A DNA stretch of 64,000 bases from Dyadobacter jiangsuensis (GCF_003014695.1 NZ_PYAS01000005.1:310001-374000); one strand, 5' to 3'. Positions 1 to 8,827 are shown, numbered from the stretch's first letter. Notes: generated from the sequence alone by a model not told the origin. A program made the numbers and translations.

Positions 1-327
1 GGTAGCCATACCAATGCCTTTGAAAAGCTCCTGGGCTATTTTATGGTAAACAAAAATGATGGCTAATGCGGTAACCAATGTGATCAGCAATGTAAAACCG
101 ATTGCACGAGCCGAACGGCTTTCAAAGAGACTCCCAAACCATTGTGAAAGGAGGTAAATGTGCAGAATCCCGAACACGAGAAAGCAGCCTACTGCCATCG
201 GATAGGCGTCGCGGTAGTCGACCACCCAAAAGCCCAGTGCTCCTACCAATGTCAGCACGGCTATCAGAACGACTGCATACAATAGTTGGAGACGTTGCGT
301 GACAGTTTTAACAAACGGAAGGTTCAT
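1..327 (-). CDS. Partial membrane protein, probable T6SS TssN
   Basis: The first 109 codons of a minus-strand gene whose 3' end lies outside the window. Reading from the ATG at 327, the protein begins MNLPFVKTVTQRLQLLYAVV and has three hydrophobic segments, at about residues 14-36, 43-62 and 74-95, so it is an inner-membrane protein. It is divergent from tssE. In Bacteroidota subtype-iii type VI secretion loci a polytopic protein, TssN, lies with the baseplate genes, and context suggests that identity. The sequence itself was not matched to a motif, so the name is an inference. A good -7/-33 promoter lies upstream at 355-384 on the minus strand. Confidence 0.5.
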   Translation of the reverse strand, partial: MNLPFVKTVTQRLQLLYAVVLIAVLTLVGALGFWVVDYRDAYPMAVGCFLVFGILHIYLLSQWFGSLFESRSARAIGFTLLITLVTALAIIFVYHKIAQELFKGIGMAT

Positions 328-354
328 CGGAGGCGTGGGAAGTTGGTGAACAAA

Positions 355-384
355 CAAAAATAAGCCAGACTTTCATTAATACAA
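355..384 (-). promoter_or_regulatory. Bacteroidota-type promoter for the tssN-like gene
   Basis: On the minus strand TATTTTTG (355-362) matches the -7 consensus TAnnTTTG and is preceded by GTTG (TTG at 382-384) with a 19-bp spacer. The predicted start point is close to 348, about 20 nt before the ATG. Seen in sequence; activity is inferred. Confidence 0.5.
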
Positions 385-405
385 CCACAATTTATTAAAC
401 GCCGG

Positions 406-834
406 ATGGAAGATCAAAACTATTCTTTGCCGCTCGCGCTCGACCGCATCGTGGCCGGCCTGCCGCATCCGAAATGCCCTGACCGTGAGGCCATCCACCA
501 GCATTTATATCTGCTAATGGTAACCCACTTCGACGAAAACCGTTTCGACAGCCGTTACGGCTGTGCGCTTTGGGAACATGACTTCTCTGTTTTGTCCCAG
601 ATCAAATGGAAAGACCTCATCCGCGAATCGCTCGAAGAAGCAGTGAGCACCTACGAGACCAGGCTTACCAATGTGAAAATCAGGGTCGAAATGGAAGAAT
701 TTGAGGTTTTAAGCAAAACCAACAACTATATCCGCAAACGCGTGGGCATTGAAATCAAGGCTACCATACGGCGAACCAACGAACCATTCGTATTCTTCGA
801 GCGCATTTTCATATCCCCTTTATCCATCGAATAA
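406..834 (+). CDS. tssE: T6SS baseplate protein TssE (gp25-like)
   Basis: A 142-residue protein of the gp25/TssE family, the baseplate wedge subunit from which the contractile sheath is started. It begins MEDQNYSLPL and contains the segment RFDSRYGCALWEHDF, the region matching the conserved gp25 core, followed by an alternating strand region ending in FFERIFISPLSIE. The length is typical of TssE. The stop codon is one base before the tssF start, so the two are co-transcribed and probably translationally coupled. Assignment rests on family resemblance plus the tssF and tssG genes that follow. Confidence 0.75.
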   Translation: MEDQNYSLPLALDRIVAGLPHPKCPDREAIHQHLYLLMVTHFDENRFDSRYGCALWEHDFSVLSQIKWKDLIRESLEEAVSTYETRLTNVKIRVEMEEFEVLSKTNNYIRKRVGIEIKATIRRTNEPFVFFERIFISPLSIE

Positions 835-835
835 T

Positions 836-2677
836 ATGCCCGAAACGATAAGTTATACCAAGGAGAACATCTCCCGCCGGCTGATCAGGCGCTGTGCCGA
901 GCTCTGGGGCATCGACGACGCCCAGGCCGACCATTTTGATCCGCTCGTGCGGCTGCTGGTGGAGGCATGTGCGGTGGAATTTGAAAAGGTAGGACAGGAA
1001 ATCGAGCATACGGAGCTCCGGCTGATGACGCGCCTAGCCGAAATCCTTTCTCCCGAAACCCATAATGCACCCCAACCCGCCACGGCCATCGTGCAGGCGC
1101 GCCCGCAGGAACCCACCGGCTGGATCGAACCGGAAAATCAGCTCACGGGCAAGCGTACCAATGTACGCAAGGGCGAATCCACCGAAGTCCATTTTGCTCC
1201 GGCCGATCGCTACCCGCTCGTGAATGCGAGCATCGTGCAATTTGCGACACCACAAGGGCTATTCGTCATAGAAAAAGGCGCAAAAACATTGACTGCCAAA
1301 ACATTACCCCAGCCGGGCGGCGAACAGAGTATTTGGATCGGGCTGGAAATAGAGCCGGGCATTACTTCCTGGGAGGGCTTCCGGTTCTATTTCGATTGGG
1401 CTGGCGACCCCGCAGAATATCAATACCGCGAGTTCCTTCAAGCGACGAACTGGCAATGGAACACTAAGATGCTTCCCATCCTGCATGGTTTACAGGACAA
1501 TGCCGTAGACGATTCCATTCTGATCTATCACAACAGCTTCGTCCGCATCCACAGCAGCGATTCCTGGGAGAAGGGTAAACTGAAAACCGAGCCCTATCCC
1601 GACGCATTTGAAGGCATGTTCGATACCCGGACCTTGCAAACACTGAAAAGGCCCTTAACATGGATCCGAATCACCTGGCCGGCCATATTTCCGGCGGCAG
1701 GATTTGAACAAATGAATGTTTCGCTGAACGCATTTCCCGTGCAGAACAAGCAGCTCAACAAAATCACCTACCGCCTGCAAACCGGCCTGAATGGCATTGC
1801 ACTACCCAGCGGCGACGCTTTTATGGGTATTCAAAGTGTGGTTAACCAAAAGAATCAGGCTTATACGGCCTCCGAAAAAAGCCTCTATACCGACGAAGAA
1901 ACACCGTCTAATGGCGGTGCATCACAATTGGGCGTCTCGCCAGGGGGTGCAGCGCGTATCTACACACTGCGCAGGCAAGGCATCGGCCGTTTCGATAAGC
2001 GCGATGCAAGGGCAGTGTTATACCAGCTCCTCGAACTGCTGCGCGATGAAGTGACTGCATTCAATGCGATCGGCGAGGATTTTCTGGCCTCCATCCTTCG
2101 TGAAATCGCGCAGAACATGGCGCGGATCGAGCAGAAGTTGGGAGCCAAAAAAGCCAGTGAAACTACCGCTCAGCCATTTCTGGTCATTCGTGGCGATAAA
2201 AATCCGGATGTGTTATTCATTTCCTATTGGAGCACGCTGGCCGAGCAAGCCAATGGTATTCCGGCGGGTACACGGTTGCAATCGTACGCGGCTTCGGGTG
2301 TGAGCGGCACAGACATTACCATGCTCACACGCTCCTCCGGGGGAAAATCCAGGCCGGATGAAGGTGATTATGTGAACCAGCTCCGAAAAAACATCGTCAC
2401 CAGAAACAGGCTCGTCACCTTGGAGGATATGCGCGCATTCTGCACCGCCGAGCTGGGCGACCGGCTACGGAAAGTGCAAGTGAAGCCCCATTTCATGCCC
2501 GGCAAAATGCCCGGTCAGGGCTTCGTGCGCTGTCTGCAGATCGGCCTCACGCCCGCCTCATCCGCCCGCGGGAGCGACGATTGGGCACGCGAATGCGAAT
2601 TACTGCAGCTGAAAGTAAGCCGCCTTTCCACCGGCATGTACCCGATCCAGGTAATCACACTATCCGGCAACCCCTGA
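836..2677 (+). CDS. tssF: T6SS baseplate protein TssF
   Basis: A 613-residue TssF, the large baseplate wedge subunit that works with TssG and TssK. The start chosen is the ATG at 836 (MPETISYTKENISRRL), directly after the tssE stop; a longer reading from 749 would overlap tssE in another frame and is unlikely. The N-terminal region (about 20-80) has the helical pattern typical of TssF, with FDPLVRLLVEACAVEFEKVG and then MTRLAEILSPE. The C-terminal part (about 480-613) has the family's DYVNQLRKNIVTRNRLVTLE segment. The stop codon falls in the first unit of a 10-bp tandem repeat that separates it from tssG. Confidence 0.8.
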   Translation: MPETISYTKENISRRLIRRCAELWGIDDAQADHFDPLVRLLVEACAVEFEKVGQEIEHTELRLMTRLAEILSPETHNAPQPATAIVQARPQEPTGWIEPENQLTGKRTNVRKGESTEVHFAPADRYPLVNASIVQFATPQGLFVIEKGAKTLTAKTLPQPGGEQSIWIGLEIEPGITSWEGFRFYFDWAGDPAEYQYREFLQATNWQWNTKMLPILHGLQDNAVDDSILIYHNSFVRIHSSDSWEKGKLKTEPYPDAFEGMFDTRTLQTLKRPLTWIRITWPAIFPAAGFEQMNVSLNAFPVQNKQLNKITYRLQTGLNGIALPSGDAFMGIQSVVNQKNQAYTASEKSLYTDEETPSNGGASQLGVSPGGAARIYTLRRQGIGRFDKRDARAVLYQLLELLRDEVTAFNAIGEDFLASILREIAQNMARIEQKLGAKKASETTAQPFLVIRGDKNPDVLFISYWSTLAEQANGIPAGTRLQSYAASGVSGTDITMLTRSSGGKSRPDEGDYVNQLRKNIVTRNRLVTLEDMRAFCTAELGDRLRKVQVKPHFMPGKMPGQGFVRCLQIGLTPASSARGSDDWARECELLQLKVSRLSTGMYPIQVITLSGNP

Positions 2678-2810
2678 CCACACTTGACTATCCCCGGCTA
2701 TACCTGACTATCCCTGACTATAATTGACATCCCTGACAACACCTGACTACACCTGACAACACCTGACAACACCTGACAACACCTGACCATACTTAACTAT
2801 CCCTGACAAC
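2671..2810 (+). repeat. 10-bp tandem repeat (minisatellite) between tssF and tssG
   Basis: About 14 consecutive 10-bp units with consensus ACCTGACAAC or ACCTGACTAT. Three perfect copies of ACCTGACAAC occupy 2751-2780, with degenerate copies on both sides. Nearly every unit carries TGA, and since 10 is not a multiple of 3 the tract is closed in all three forward frames. The first unit includes the tssF stop codon, and the last ends 16 bp before the tssG ATG. Confidence 0.9.
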
Positions 2811-2826
2811 GACTTCCGCACCAAAC

Positions 2827-3795
2827 ATGGAACCCCGCCCCGACCTTAAAGCCGAATTCATCGCCAGTTCCTGGCTCGAAAACGACATTCCCGTCCGGCA
2901 AATCCTTTTTCGCCCGCTGGGGGATTTCAAACGGCGCAGCCACCGCGATATCGAAAACACGCGTGAGCTGGAAATAGGCAATTTCAAAGGCCAGGTGATC
3001 GATTCGAACCGAAGCGGCATTTACGACCATCTGCCCGAGCAGCTTTTCCATTTGCCGTCGTCGGCCAATTTGAATTCAACTAAAAAGAAGGTCGATGAAA
3101 TTCGCCTGCAAAGGGAAAAGGAACAGCAATCCCGGCTGTTTTTCCTGCCGTTAGAGCAGGAATTCTTCCTAAACCGGGTAAGCCTGGCCTGCCTGGAACA
3201 ACGCGCCTGGGAACTTGGCCCGGAGTCAGGGCTGCTGGAAGAGCTGAAAACATTCTGGCAGGCACCGCCTTCTTTGGACGAATGCGTGTTTGTCCAGTTA
3301 CTTCCACTCCTGCCGCTCGTCTCCGAAAATCGCGGCAACCTCGACAAAGCCGCGGAAATCATGACGGTTGCATTGCGGTTACCAGTGGAAATACAGACCA
3401 TTTTCGGCTTGAAATATTCCTTTGAATCCGAAGCGAGCATGGGCGACACGCTGCTTGGTGCCGATACGGCACTGGGCGGCGAGCTGGATACTTATCTGCC
3501 GCAGATCAGCGTCGGTATAGAAGTCCCTGACCCTGCCGCGCTGGACCAATACCTTCACAACAAGAACTTCGACACCTTGGTAAACTGGCTCCTCGGCTGG
3601 TTTATCCCCGTGGAATACGATTTTGCCGTATCGCTAACACTACCTGCGGGGGCATCTGCATTTACACTCGCCTCTCATGATGGGTTGTCGGTTCCGTTGG
3701 GTTATGCGACGTTGCCAACCGAGGGCGAGCCGACATTAGGCATAGTACCTATTTTTCCAACAGACGATAGGATAGCAGGAAATAATTACGCTTGA
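2827..3795 (+). CDS. tssG: T6SS baseplate protein TssG-like
   Basis: A 322-residue protein in the TssG position, following tssE and tssF as in subtype-iii loci. TssG joins two copies of TssF in the baseplate wedge. Visible features are an N-terminal region MEPRPDLKAEFIASSWLEND, a helical middle with FFLNRVSLACLEQRAWELG, and near the end a hydrophobic stretch followed by LGYATLPTEGEP, comparable to the Leu-Gly-aromatic ending of TssG proteins. The sequence is divergent, so the name leans on gene order. It runs on about 15 residues past that ending and overlaps the convergent 3749-5014 gene by 47 bp. Confidence 0.65.
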   Translation: MEPRPDLKAEFIASSWLENDIPVRQILFRPLGDFKRRSHRDIENTRELEIGNFKGQVIDSNRSGIYDHLPEQLFHLPSSANLNSTKKKVDEIRLQREKEQQSRLFFLPLEQEFFLNRVSLACLEQRAWELGPESGLLEELKTFWQAPPSLDECVFVQLLPLLPLVSENRGNLDKAAEIMTVALRLPVEIQTIFGLKYSFESEASMGDTLLGADTALGGELDTYLPQISVGIEVPDPAALDQYLHNKNFDTLVNWLLGWFIPVEYDFAVSLTLPAGASAFTLASHDGLSVPLGYATLPTEGEPTLGIVPIFPTDDRIAGNNYA

Positions 3796-5014
3796 CGTTG
3801 GATTTCAACTTGTCATAAAGGGACATGCCGTCTGAGGCTTCATGACGGAGTTCAAAGCCGAACTTCTTATAAGTAACTCCCAAACCAAAGATCAATCCGA
3901 ATTCATATTTTCGGGCACCGTCCATCGCCACTTTTCTGGTCATGGTGGGGGCCGAGGTCTGAAACCTGTCCTCAGTCGTTCTTTCGTTAGTCACTGAAAT
4001 GGCCCGGCCATTTGTTATCCCTCCATTGAGAAACAACTTAACATCGCCCACCGGAATTTGGTATCTGATCATATTAATGAGCTTGATATACCCAAAACCG
4101 AATGTTGTCCCAACCTTGCTATAACTATTATCTGAATAAGTAGTCTGACTCGTAATGCTCGATTTGTATGAGGTAAATGCAAGCTCATTATACAACGAAG
4201 CCCGTTGCTTCAACCGCGGGAATACGAAATTCAGGAATACCCCGCCTGAAACCTTATTGGATAAGGGAAAATCTCCATTCACCAGCTCCGGCTCCACAGA
4301 TCCTTCAAAACTTAACTTCGAACTGGACATGCCTGCGACTACACCTACCTGGATTGATGAGCCGGTAGGCTTATACGAAGTAACAGGCGCTTTTTGGGAA
4401 GAACATTTTTCGTAAAACCGGTCGAATACTTTGCCTATCGATTGCTGAGAATAGGGTAACATCCTCTGGTCGGCAATAAGGCCAGGGCAATCAGCAAAGA
4501 AATTCTTCAACTGCTCGCGGTAGTAGGTGACGTTGACCGCCTGCCCATTGTTAGCAAGATAGCGGTGGTTGATCAGCAGCTGGTAAGGCCCGTCCTTATC
4601 CCTGATATAGAGGTGAACTTTACCATCCTTATCCTTTAAGTAAAAGAGGGCTTTCGGGCTATTGTTCACCACCAGTAAAAAGGCAACTGTTTTTATAACT
4701 TCCGGTACCGGCGAGGAAGATAGTTTGTCAATTTCAGTCGCGCTGATGTTTACCTCTACGTGCGCTTTAACATAGTTTTCTCCGTGCACACCAAAGCCCT
4801 CTATATCGCTTAGCCCGTAAGTTTCGACTTTCTCGTCAGATGATGCCTTGAAATGGATGGTTTCCGGATTGCGTGACCAGCTCTTGTAATCGATATATCC
4901 TCTGGTTGTATCGCTGGGAGATGTTACCAGATAACCTGGTTCAAATGACTTCTGAGCTTTGGAGAAATGAAAAGATAAAAGCAGAAAGGTAAAAACGGTA
5001 AACTTACTGTACAT
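3749..5014 (-). CDS. Outer-membrane beta-barrel protein, function unknown
   Basis: A 421-residue secreted protein. The start used is the ATG at 5014 (MYSKFTVFTFLLLSFHFSKAQ), which gives a clean signal peptide cut near AQ-K; the longer reading from 5068 would overlap a promoter-like site at 5039-5069. The first half (to about 200) contains DTTRGYIDYKSW and FKASSDEKVETYGLSDIEGF, a domain common in Bacteroidota surface proteins. The second half has alternating hydrophobic strands and ends NYFLLSYRLLEK, typical of a PorT-like barrel. Its base composition looks more AT-rich than its neighbours by eye. It overlaps the tssG end by 47 bp and no T6SS role can be inferred. Confidence 0.7.
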   Translation of the reverse strand: MYSKFTVFTFLLLSFHFSKAQKSFEPGYLVTSPSDTTRGYIDYKSWSRNPETIHFKASSDEKVETYGLSDIEGFGVHGENYVKAHVEVNISATEIDKLSSSPVPEVIKTVAFLLVVNNSPKALFYLKDKDGKVHLYIRDKDGPYQLLINHRYLANNGQAVNVTYYREQLKNFFADCPGLIADQRMLPYSQQSIGKVFDRFYEKCSSQKAPVTSYKPTGSSIQVGVVAGMSSSKLSFEGSVEPELVNGDFPLSNKVSGGVFLNFVFPRLKQRASLYNELAFTSYKSSITSQTTYSDNSYSKVGTTFGFGYIKLINMIRYQIPVGDVKLFLNGGITNGRAISVTNERTTEDRFQTSAPTMTRKVAMDGARKYEFGLIFGLGVTYKKFGFELRHEASDGMSLYDKLKSNVKRNYFLLSYRLLEK

Positions 5015-5038
5015 AAATGATAGGGAGTAGTAGAACGC

Positions 5039-5069
5039 CAAAGAAAGACATAAAAAGTGAGGCCGCAAT
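5039..5069 (-). promoter_or_regulatory. Candidate promoter for the 3749-5014 outer-membrane gene
   Basis: Minus-strand TTTCTTTG (5039-5046), one mismatch from TAnnTTTG, with TTG at 5067-5069 and a 20-bp spacer. It lies inside the longer reading from 5068 and so supports the ATG at 5014. Confidence 0.4.
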
Positions 5070-5256
5070 GCCGCGCGACCGTGTTCCGAGACGATCGCAA
5101 CGCAAGCTAAGTAACCATATCACCACAAACTCATTTTATCCTTCTGATTTTCATTTGTTTATACACATCATCACTTAAAATGCTCTTTCCGGTTAAAAAA
5201 CACAGAAAACACAAGTTATTAACAGAATAGTAATATAGGGTCGCGGGAAATTTATC
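5070..5256. other. Gene-free AT-rich intergenic stretch
   Basis: Between the minus-strand outer-membrane gene and the plus-strand small gene at 5316 lie about 300 bp without a coding frame. Apart from the two flanking promoter candidates (5039-5069 minus and 5257-5287 plus) I see only AT-rich sequence with no clear inverted repeat, riboswitch or RNA gene. Confidence 0.6.
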
Positions 5257-5287
5257 TTGCGATTCTGGTTTTTTCGAATCAAATTTG
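5257..5287 (+). promoter_or_regulatory. Candidate promoter for the 5316 gene
   Basis: TTG (5257-5259), a 20-bp spacer and CAAATTTG (5280-5287), one mismatch from TAnnTTTG. The predicted start point is near 5294, giving a leader of about 22 nt to the GTG codon. Confidence 0.45.
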
Positions 5288-5315
5288 CGGTTTCATTGAA
5301 ATCCCGAATCTGAAA

Positions 5316-5708
5316 GTGAAGACTGTACGAGTGATTAACCAGGCCATCAGCTTAATGCTTGCCGTCATGTTATTGACGGTGGCGGGAGCGCGGTCATGGT
5401 CGGATCATACGGATCGAGGCGCTTTCCAGGGGGTCAAAACCGAGGCGCTCGCCAAGGACCTGGCTAAGAAGGCCAGTGCGCAATCAGGCCAGTCGGAACA
5501 GCCCGAAGTAAGCGCGCTTAGCCTGAATGCTGTCATTACACCCGCCATTTCCTTCGATTTTTACCAATACCTATATTTTTTACCCCAACCTGTCTGGCAT
5601 TTTGTTGCCAAAAAACGGGTAGTTCGGACCGCATTCAGTGAGCCGGTGTACCTGGTTTCTCATTTCCAGCGGGTTTTCGGCCGGTTTATCGTCACCAACG
5701 CTCCGTAA
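5316..5708 (+). CDS. Small membrane-anchored protein upstream of secDF
   Basis: A 130-residue protein not recognised from any family. It starts at a GTG codon, with a hydrophobic segment at residues 10-26 (ISLMLAVMLLTVAG) that acts as a signal anchor or signal peptide, an acidic/Ser-Gln-rich middle (about 35-70), and an aromatic-rich C-terminal part (FDFYQYLYFLPQPVWHF). There is no catalytic motif. It is 121 bp upstream of secDF on the same strand, with a short GC-rich hairpin (5714-5732) between them. A link with the Sec system is only positional. The candidate promoter at 5257-5287 supports this start. Confidence 0.55.
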   Translation: MKTVRVINQAISLMLAVMLLTVAGARSWSDHTDRGAFQGVKTEALAKDLAKKASAQSGQSEQPEVSALSLNAVITPAISFDFYQYLYFLPQPVWHFVAKKRVVRTAFSEPVYLVSHFQRVFGRFIVTNAP

Positions 5709-5713
5709 TGTGA

Positions 5714-5732
5714 GCGGGCCCAACAGGCCCGC
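5714..5732 (+). terminator. Short GC-rich hairpin after the 5316 gene
   Basis: A 7-bp perfect stem (GCGGGCC / GGCCCGC) with a CAACA loop, six bases after the stop codon. No long T run follows directly, so it may be a weak terminator or attenuator ahead of secDF. Confidence 0.4.
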
Positions 5733-5829
5733 ATGTCCGCATTTTCTCAGAAGCCTGCGCCATTTACATTCCCAGTCGGGCTGTTTTCAGTTGTATTTCA
5801 AGGATTTCAATTAAATTTTTCATTTCAAA

Positions 5830-8814
5830 ATGACCAACAAGAACGGGATAATCGCGTTGACGATCGTCATCGCCCTTATTAGCGTCTATAACCTGTCCTT
5901 CACTTTTGTGTCGCGTAATTTCAAAAGTAAGGCGATTGCCTATGCGACCGACGCGAAGGGAGAGGTTGACGTGACCAAAAAACAGCATTACATCGACTCG
6001 CTGTGGCGTGAAGAGGTATACCTCGGCCACACTTTGCAGGAAGTTACAGAGCGCGAACTGAACCTCGGCCTCGACTTGCAAGGTGGTATGCACGTGGTAT
6101 TGGAAGTAGCTCCTGCCGACATCCTCAAAGGAATGGCTGGCGGTAATGCCCGCAGTGCGGCATTCCAGAATGCATTGAAAAAAGCAGGTGAAGATAAATC
6201 GGCCAACAACAGCACATTTATCAACCGTTTTGTAAGCGCTTATAAAGAAGCTGCTCCAAACACCAGCCTCGCTTCGGTATTCGCTACCAGCGCCAACCGC
6301 GGCAAGATTAACAGCAACTCGTCGGATTCGGACGTGATTAAAATGCTGAAAACGGAAATCGACGGTTCTATCGACCGTGCATTCCAGATCACCCAGGCGC
6401 GTATCGATAAATTCGGGGTAACTAACCCGAACATCCAGCGTCTGCCGGGCCAGAACCGCGTTTTGGTGGAGCTCCCAGGTGTGGATAACCCCGAGCGTGT
6501 TCGTCGCCTCCTTTCCGGTGCTGCGAAACTGGAATTTGCAGAAGTATATCTGACGCAGGAACTCGGAGCCGGCCTCGAAGGCCTGGGCCGCTACCTGACC
6601 CAGCAAGCTGAAATCGAAAAAGCGGCTAAGAAAACTGCCGCGCCCGCCGCTGCTGCAACTGCTGCTACCGACACTACTAAAAAATCAACAGCAGGCGGCC
6701 TCGCTGCCCAGTTGGAGAAAAAGGCGGATTCTACTGCTACCGACTCTGCTGCATTGGCGGCTCAAAGCGCTGCGTTGACCAGCCTGTTCGTACCAATGCC
6801 ACAAGGCCTTGGCGTATACCTGAAAGACACGGCACGTGCCAGCGAAATCCTGCGCCGCCCCGAAGTACGCTCGCTTTTCCCTTCGGACCTCGTGTTTATG
6901 TGGGACCGCAAAGGAACCGAAGCAGGTGGTAACCAACTGATTCTTCCTTTGTATTTCATCAAGAAAACCAATGGCGAAGCAGCTATGGAAGGTGACGTGA
7001 TCGTGAATGCAAACCACGATTACGACGACCGCGGCCGTCCGGAAGTAACCATGCAGATGAACGGTGAAGGTGCCCGCAAATGGCGCTCATTGACTGCCCG
7101 CAGCGTAGGCCGCCCGGTAGCGATCATCATCGACGGACTGGTTTACACCGCTCCGACCGTACAAGGCGAGATTCCTAACGGTAACTCATCCATCACCGGT
7201 AGCTTCACTGTGGAAGAGACCAAGGATATGGCAAACGTATTGAAAGCAGGTAAACTGCCTGCTCCTACACACATCGTGGAAGAAGCGGTTGTAGGTTCTT
7301 CTCTTGGTGCTGAGGCAATCAACGACGGTTTGTGGTCTTCGGCCGTAGGTCTTTTGATCGTACTCGTATTCATGGTGGCTTACTACAACCAGGCTGGCTG
7401 GATTGCTGACATTGCACTTTTGATCAACTTGTTCTTCCTGTTGGGTGTAATGGCTTCTCTCGGAGCTGTACTGACGCTCTCGGGTATCGCAGGTATCGTG
7501 CTCTCGATCGGTATGGCGGTGGATGCGAACGTACTTATTTACGAAAGTATCAAGGCCGAGCTGGCGGAAGGAAGACCATTTGCGCAATCGATCCGTGACG
7601 GTTTCAAGCATTCATTGACCGCCATTATCGACTCCAACGTTACCACCCTTTTGACCGGTATCATCCTTTACACATTCGGTACAGGTCTGGTATTAGGCTT
7701 CGCAACAACCCTTGTTTTGGGTCTTTTGACTTCTCTTTTCAGCGCGATCTTCATTACCCGCTTGCTGCTTGAACAAAAACTTAAAAACGGCAAAACTTTC
7801 GCATTTACGAATACCCTGACTAAAAACTGGTTCCAGGATAACCACTTCGACTTCGTTTCGCAACGTCGTCGTTTCTACATCATTTCCGCTATCATTATCG
7901 CGATTGGTGTAGGTTCATTCATTTTCAAAGGTTTCGGATTGGGTATCGACTTCAAAGGTGGCCGCTCTTATGTGATTCGTTTTGAAAACAATGTGGATGC
8001 GGATGCGCTTCGTACCAATATGGATGAAGTACTCGGCTCAACTACCGAAGTGAAAACTTTCGGAGGCCAGGATCAGGTGAAAATCACTACTCCTTACCTC
8101 ATCGAAGACGTAACACCGGAAGCTGACCAGAAAGCGGAGGCGAAAATCCTGGAAGCGACCAAGAAAATCGCCAACAACCCTGCCAAGATCGTCAGCTCGA
8201 ACAAGGTTGGTCCTACCATGGCGAAAGACACTTTGTGGAGCGCGGTTTACGCGGTATTGCTTGCGTTGGCGGCCAACTTTGTGTACATCCTGATCCGTTT
8301 CAAACGCGTAGCATTCTCATATGGTGCGGTCATGTCACTCGCGCACGACGTGGTGATTATCCTCGCGATCTTCTCGTTGTTCAACGGCTGGTTGCCGTGG
8401 TCACTTGATATCGACCAGGCATTCATCGGTGCGATCCTGACAATGATCGGTTACTCGATGAACGACACCGTCGTAATCTATGACCGTATCCGTGACTACC
8501 TTGCCGACGAAAAATCACGCGGGCAAAACCTGTCGACCGTTATCAACAATGCGTTGAACAGTACTTTGAGCCGTACGGCTGTAACCGGTATCTCGGTAAT
8601 CCTCGTGTTGATCGTTCTGATGATTTTTGGTGGAGCGGTTATCCGCGGATTTACCTTCTGTATGTTGCTCGGGGTAATCGTGGGTACTTACTCTTCACTC
8701 TTCGTAGCGGCGCCGATCGTGGTTGACCTGCTGCAACGTTCAAAGAAGAATGAGCCGGCTCCGGCAGTAGCGGCAGACGCTACGGCGGCGGCAACCAAAA
8801 AAGCAAAGGCTTAA
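5830..8814 (+). CDS. secDF: Fused protein translocase subunit SecDF
   Basis: A 994-residue fusion of SecD and SecF, the proton-driven accessory subunits that pull secreted proteins through SecYEG. The fused form is usual in Bacteroidota. The SecD half has a first membrane segment at about 7-28 and the signature GLDLQGG at 80-86, then the large periplasmic P1 region and a membrane bundle around 500-650. The SecF half carries GIDFKGG at about 705-711 and a second bundle with MIGYSMNDTVVIYDRIRD. An Ala/Thr/Lys-rich low-complexity insert lies at about 262-305. The C-terminus is an Ala/Lys tail. A TTG-N18-TAAATTTT sequence just upstream could be its promoter, and a strong terminator follows. Confidence 0.95.
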   Translation: MTNKNGIIALTIVIALISVYNLSFTFVSRNFKSKAIAYATDAKGEVDVTKKQHYIDSLWREEVYLGHTLQEVTERELNLGLDLQGGMHVVLEVAPADILKGMAGGNARSAAFQNALKKAGEDKSANNSTFINRFVSAYKEAAPNTSLASVFATSANRGKINSNSSDSDVIKMLKTEIDGSIDRAFQITQARIDKFGVTNPNIQRLPGQNRVLVELPGVDNPERVRRLLSGAAKLEFAEVYLTQELGAGLEGLGRYLTQQAEIEKAAKKTAAPAAAATAATDTTKKSTAGGLAAQLEKKADSTATDSAALAAQSAALTSLFVPMPQGLGVYLKDTARASEILRRPEVRSLFPSDLVFMWDRKGTEAGGNQLILPLYFIKKTNGEAAMEGDVIVNANHDYDDRGRPEVTMQMNGEGARKWRSLTARSVGRPVAIIIDGLVYTAPTVQGEIPNGNSSITGSFTVEETKDMANVLKAGKLPAPTHIVEEAVVGSSLGAEAINDGLWSSAVGLLIVLVFMVAYYNQAGWIADIALLINLFFLLGVMASLGAVLTLSGIAGIVLSIGMAVDANVLIYESIKAELAEGRPFAQSIRDGFKHSLTAIIDSNVTTLLTGIILYTFGTGLVLGFATTLVLGLLTSLFSAIFITRLLLEQKLKNGKTFAFTNTLTKNWFQDNHFDFVSQRRRFYIISAIIIAIGVGSFIFKGFGLGIDFKGGRSYVIRFENNVDADALRTNMDEVLGSTTEVKTFGGQDQVKITTPYLIEDVTPEADQKAEAKILEATKKIANNPAKIVSSNKVGPTMAKDTLWSAVYAVLLALAANFVYILIRFKRVAFSYGAVMSLAHDVVIILAIFSLFNGWLPWSLDIDQAFIGAILTMIGYSMNDTVVIYDRIRDYLADEKSRGQNLSTVINNALNSTLSRTAVTGISVILVLIVLMIFGGAVIRGFTFCMLLGVIVGTYSSLFVAAPIVVDLLQRSKKNEPAPAVAADATAAATKKAKA

Positions 8815-8827
8815 AATAAAAGAATAA

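Noticed and set aside
2671..2810. CRISPR array
   Set aside because: Units are only 10 bp and contiguous, with no spacers and no cas genes. It is a plain tandem repeat.
2999..3012. tRNA T-loop-like GGTTCGAATC on the minus strand
   Set aside because: It is inside tssG, and no acceptor or anticodon stem can be drawn around it.
5764..6606. 280-codon open frame on the minus strand opposite secDF
   Set aside because: It lies wholly opposite well-conserved SecD sequence and its protein has no domain, signal or promoter. It is a shadow caused by codon bias of the real gene.
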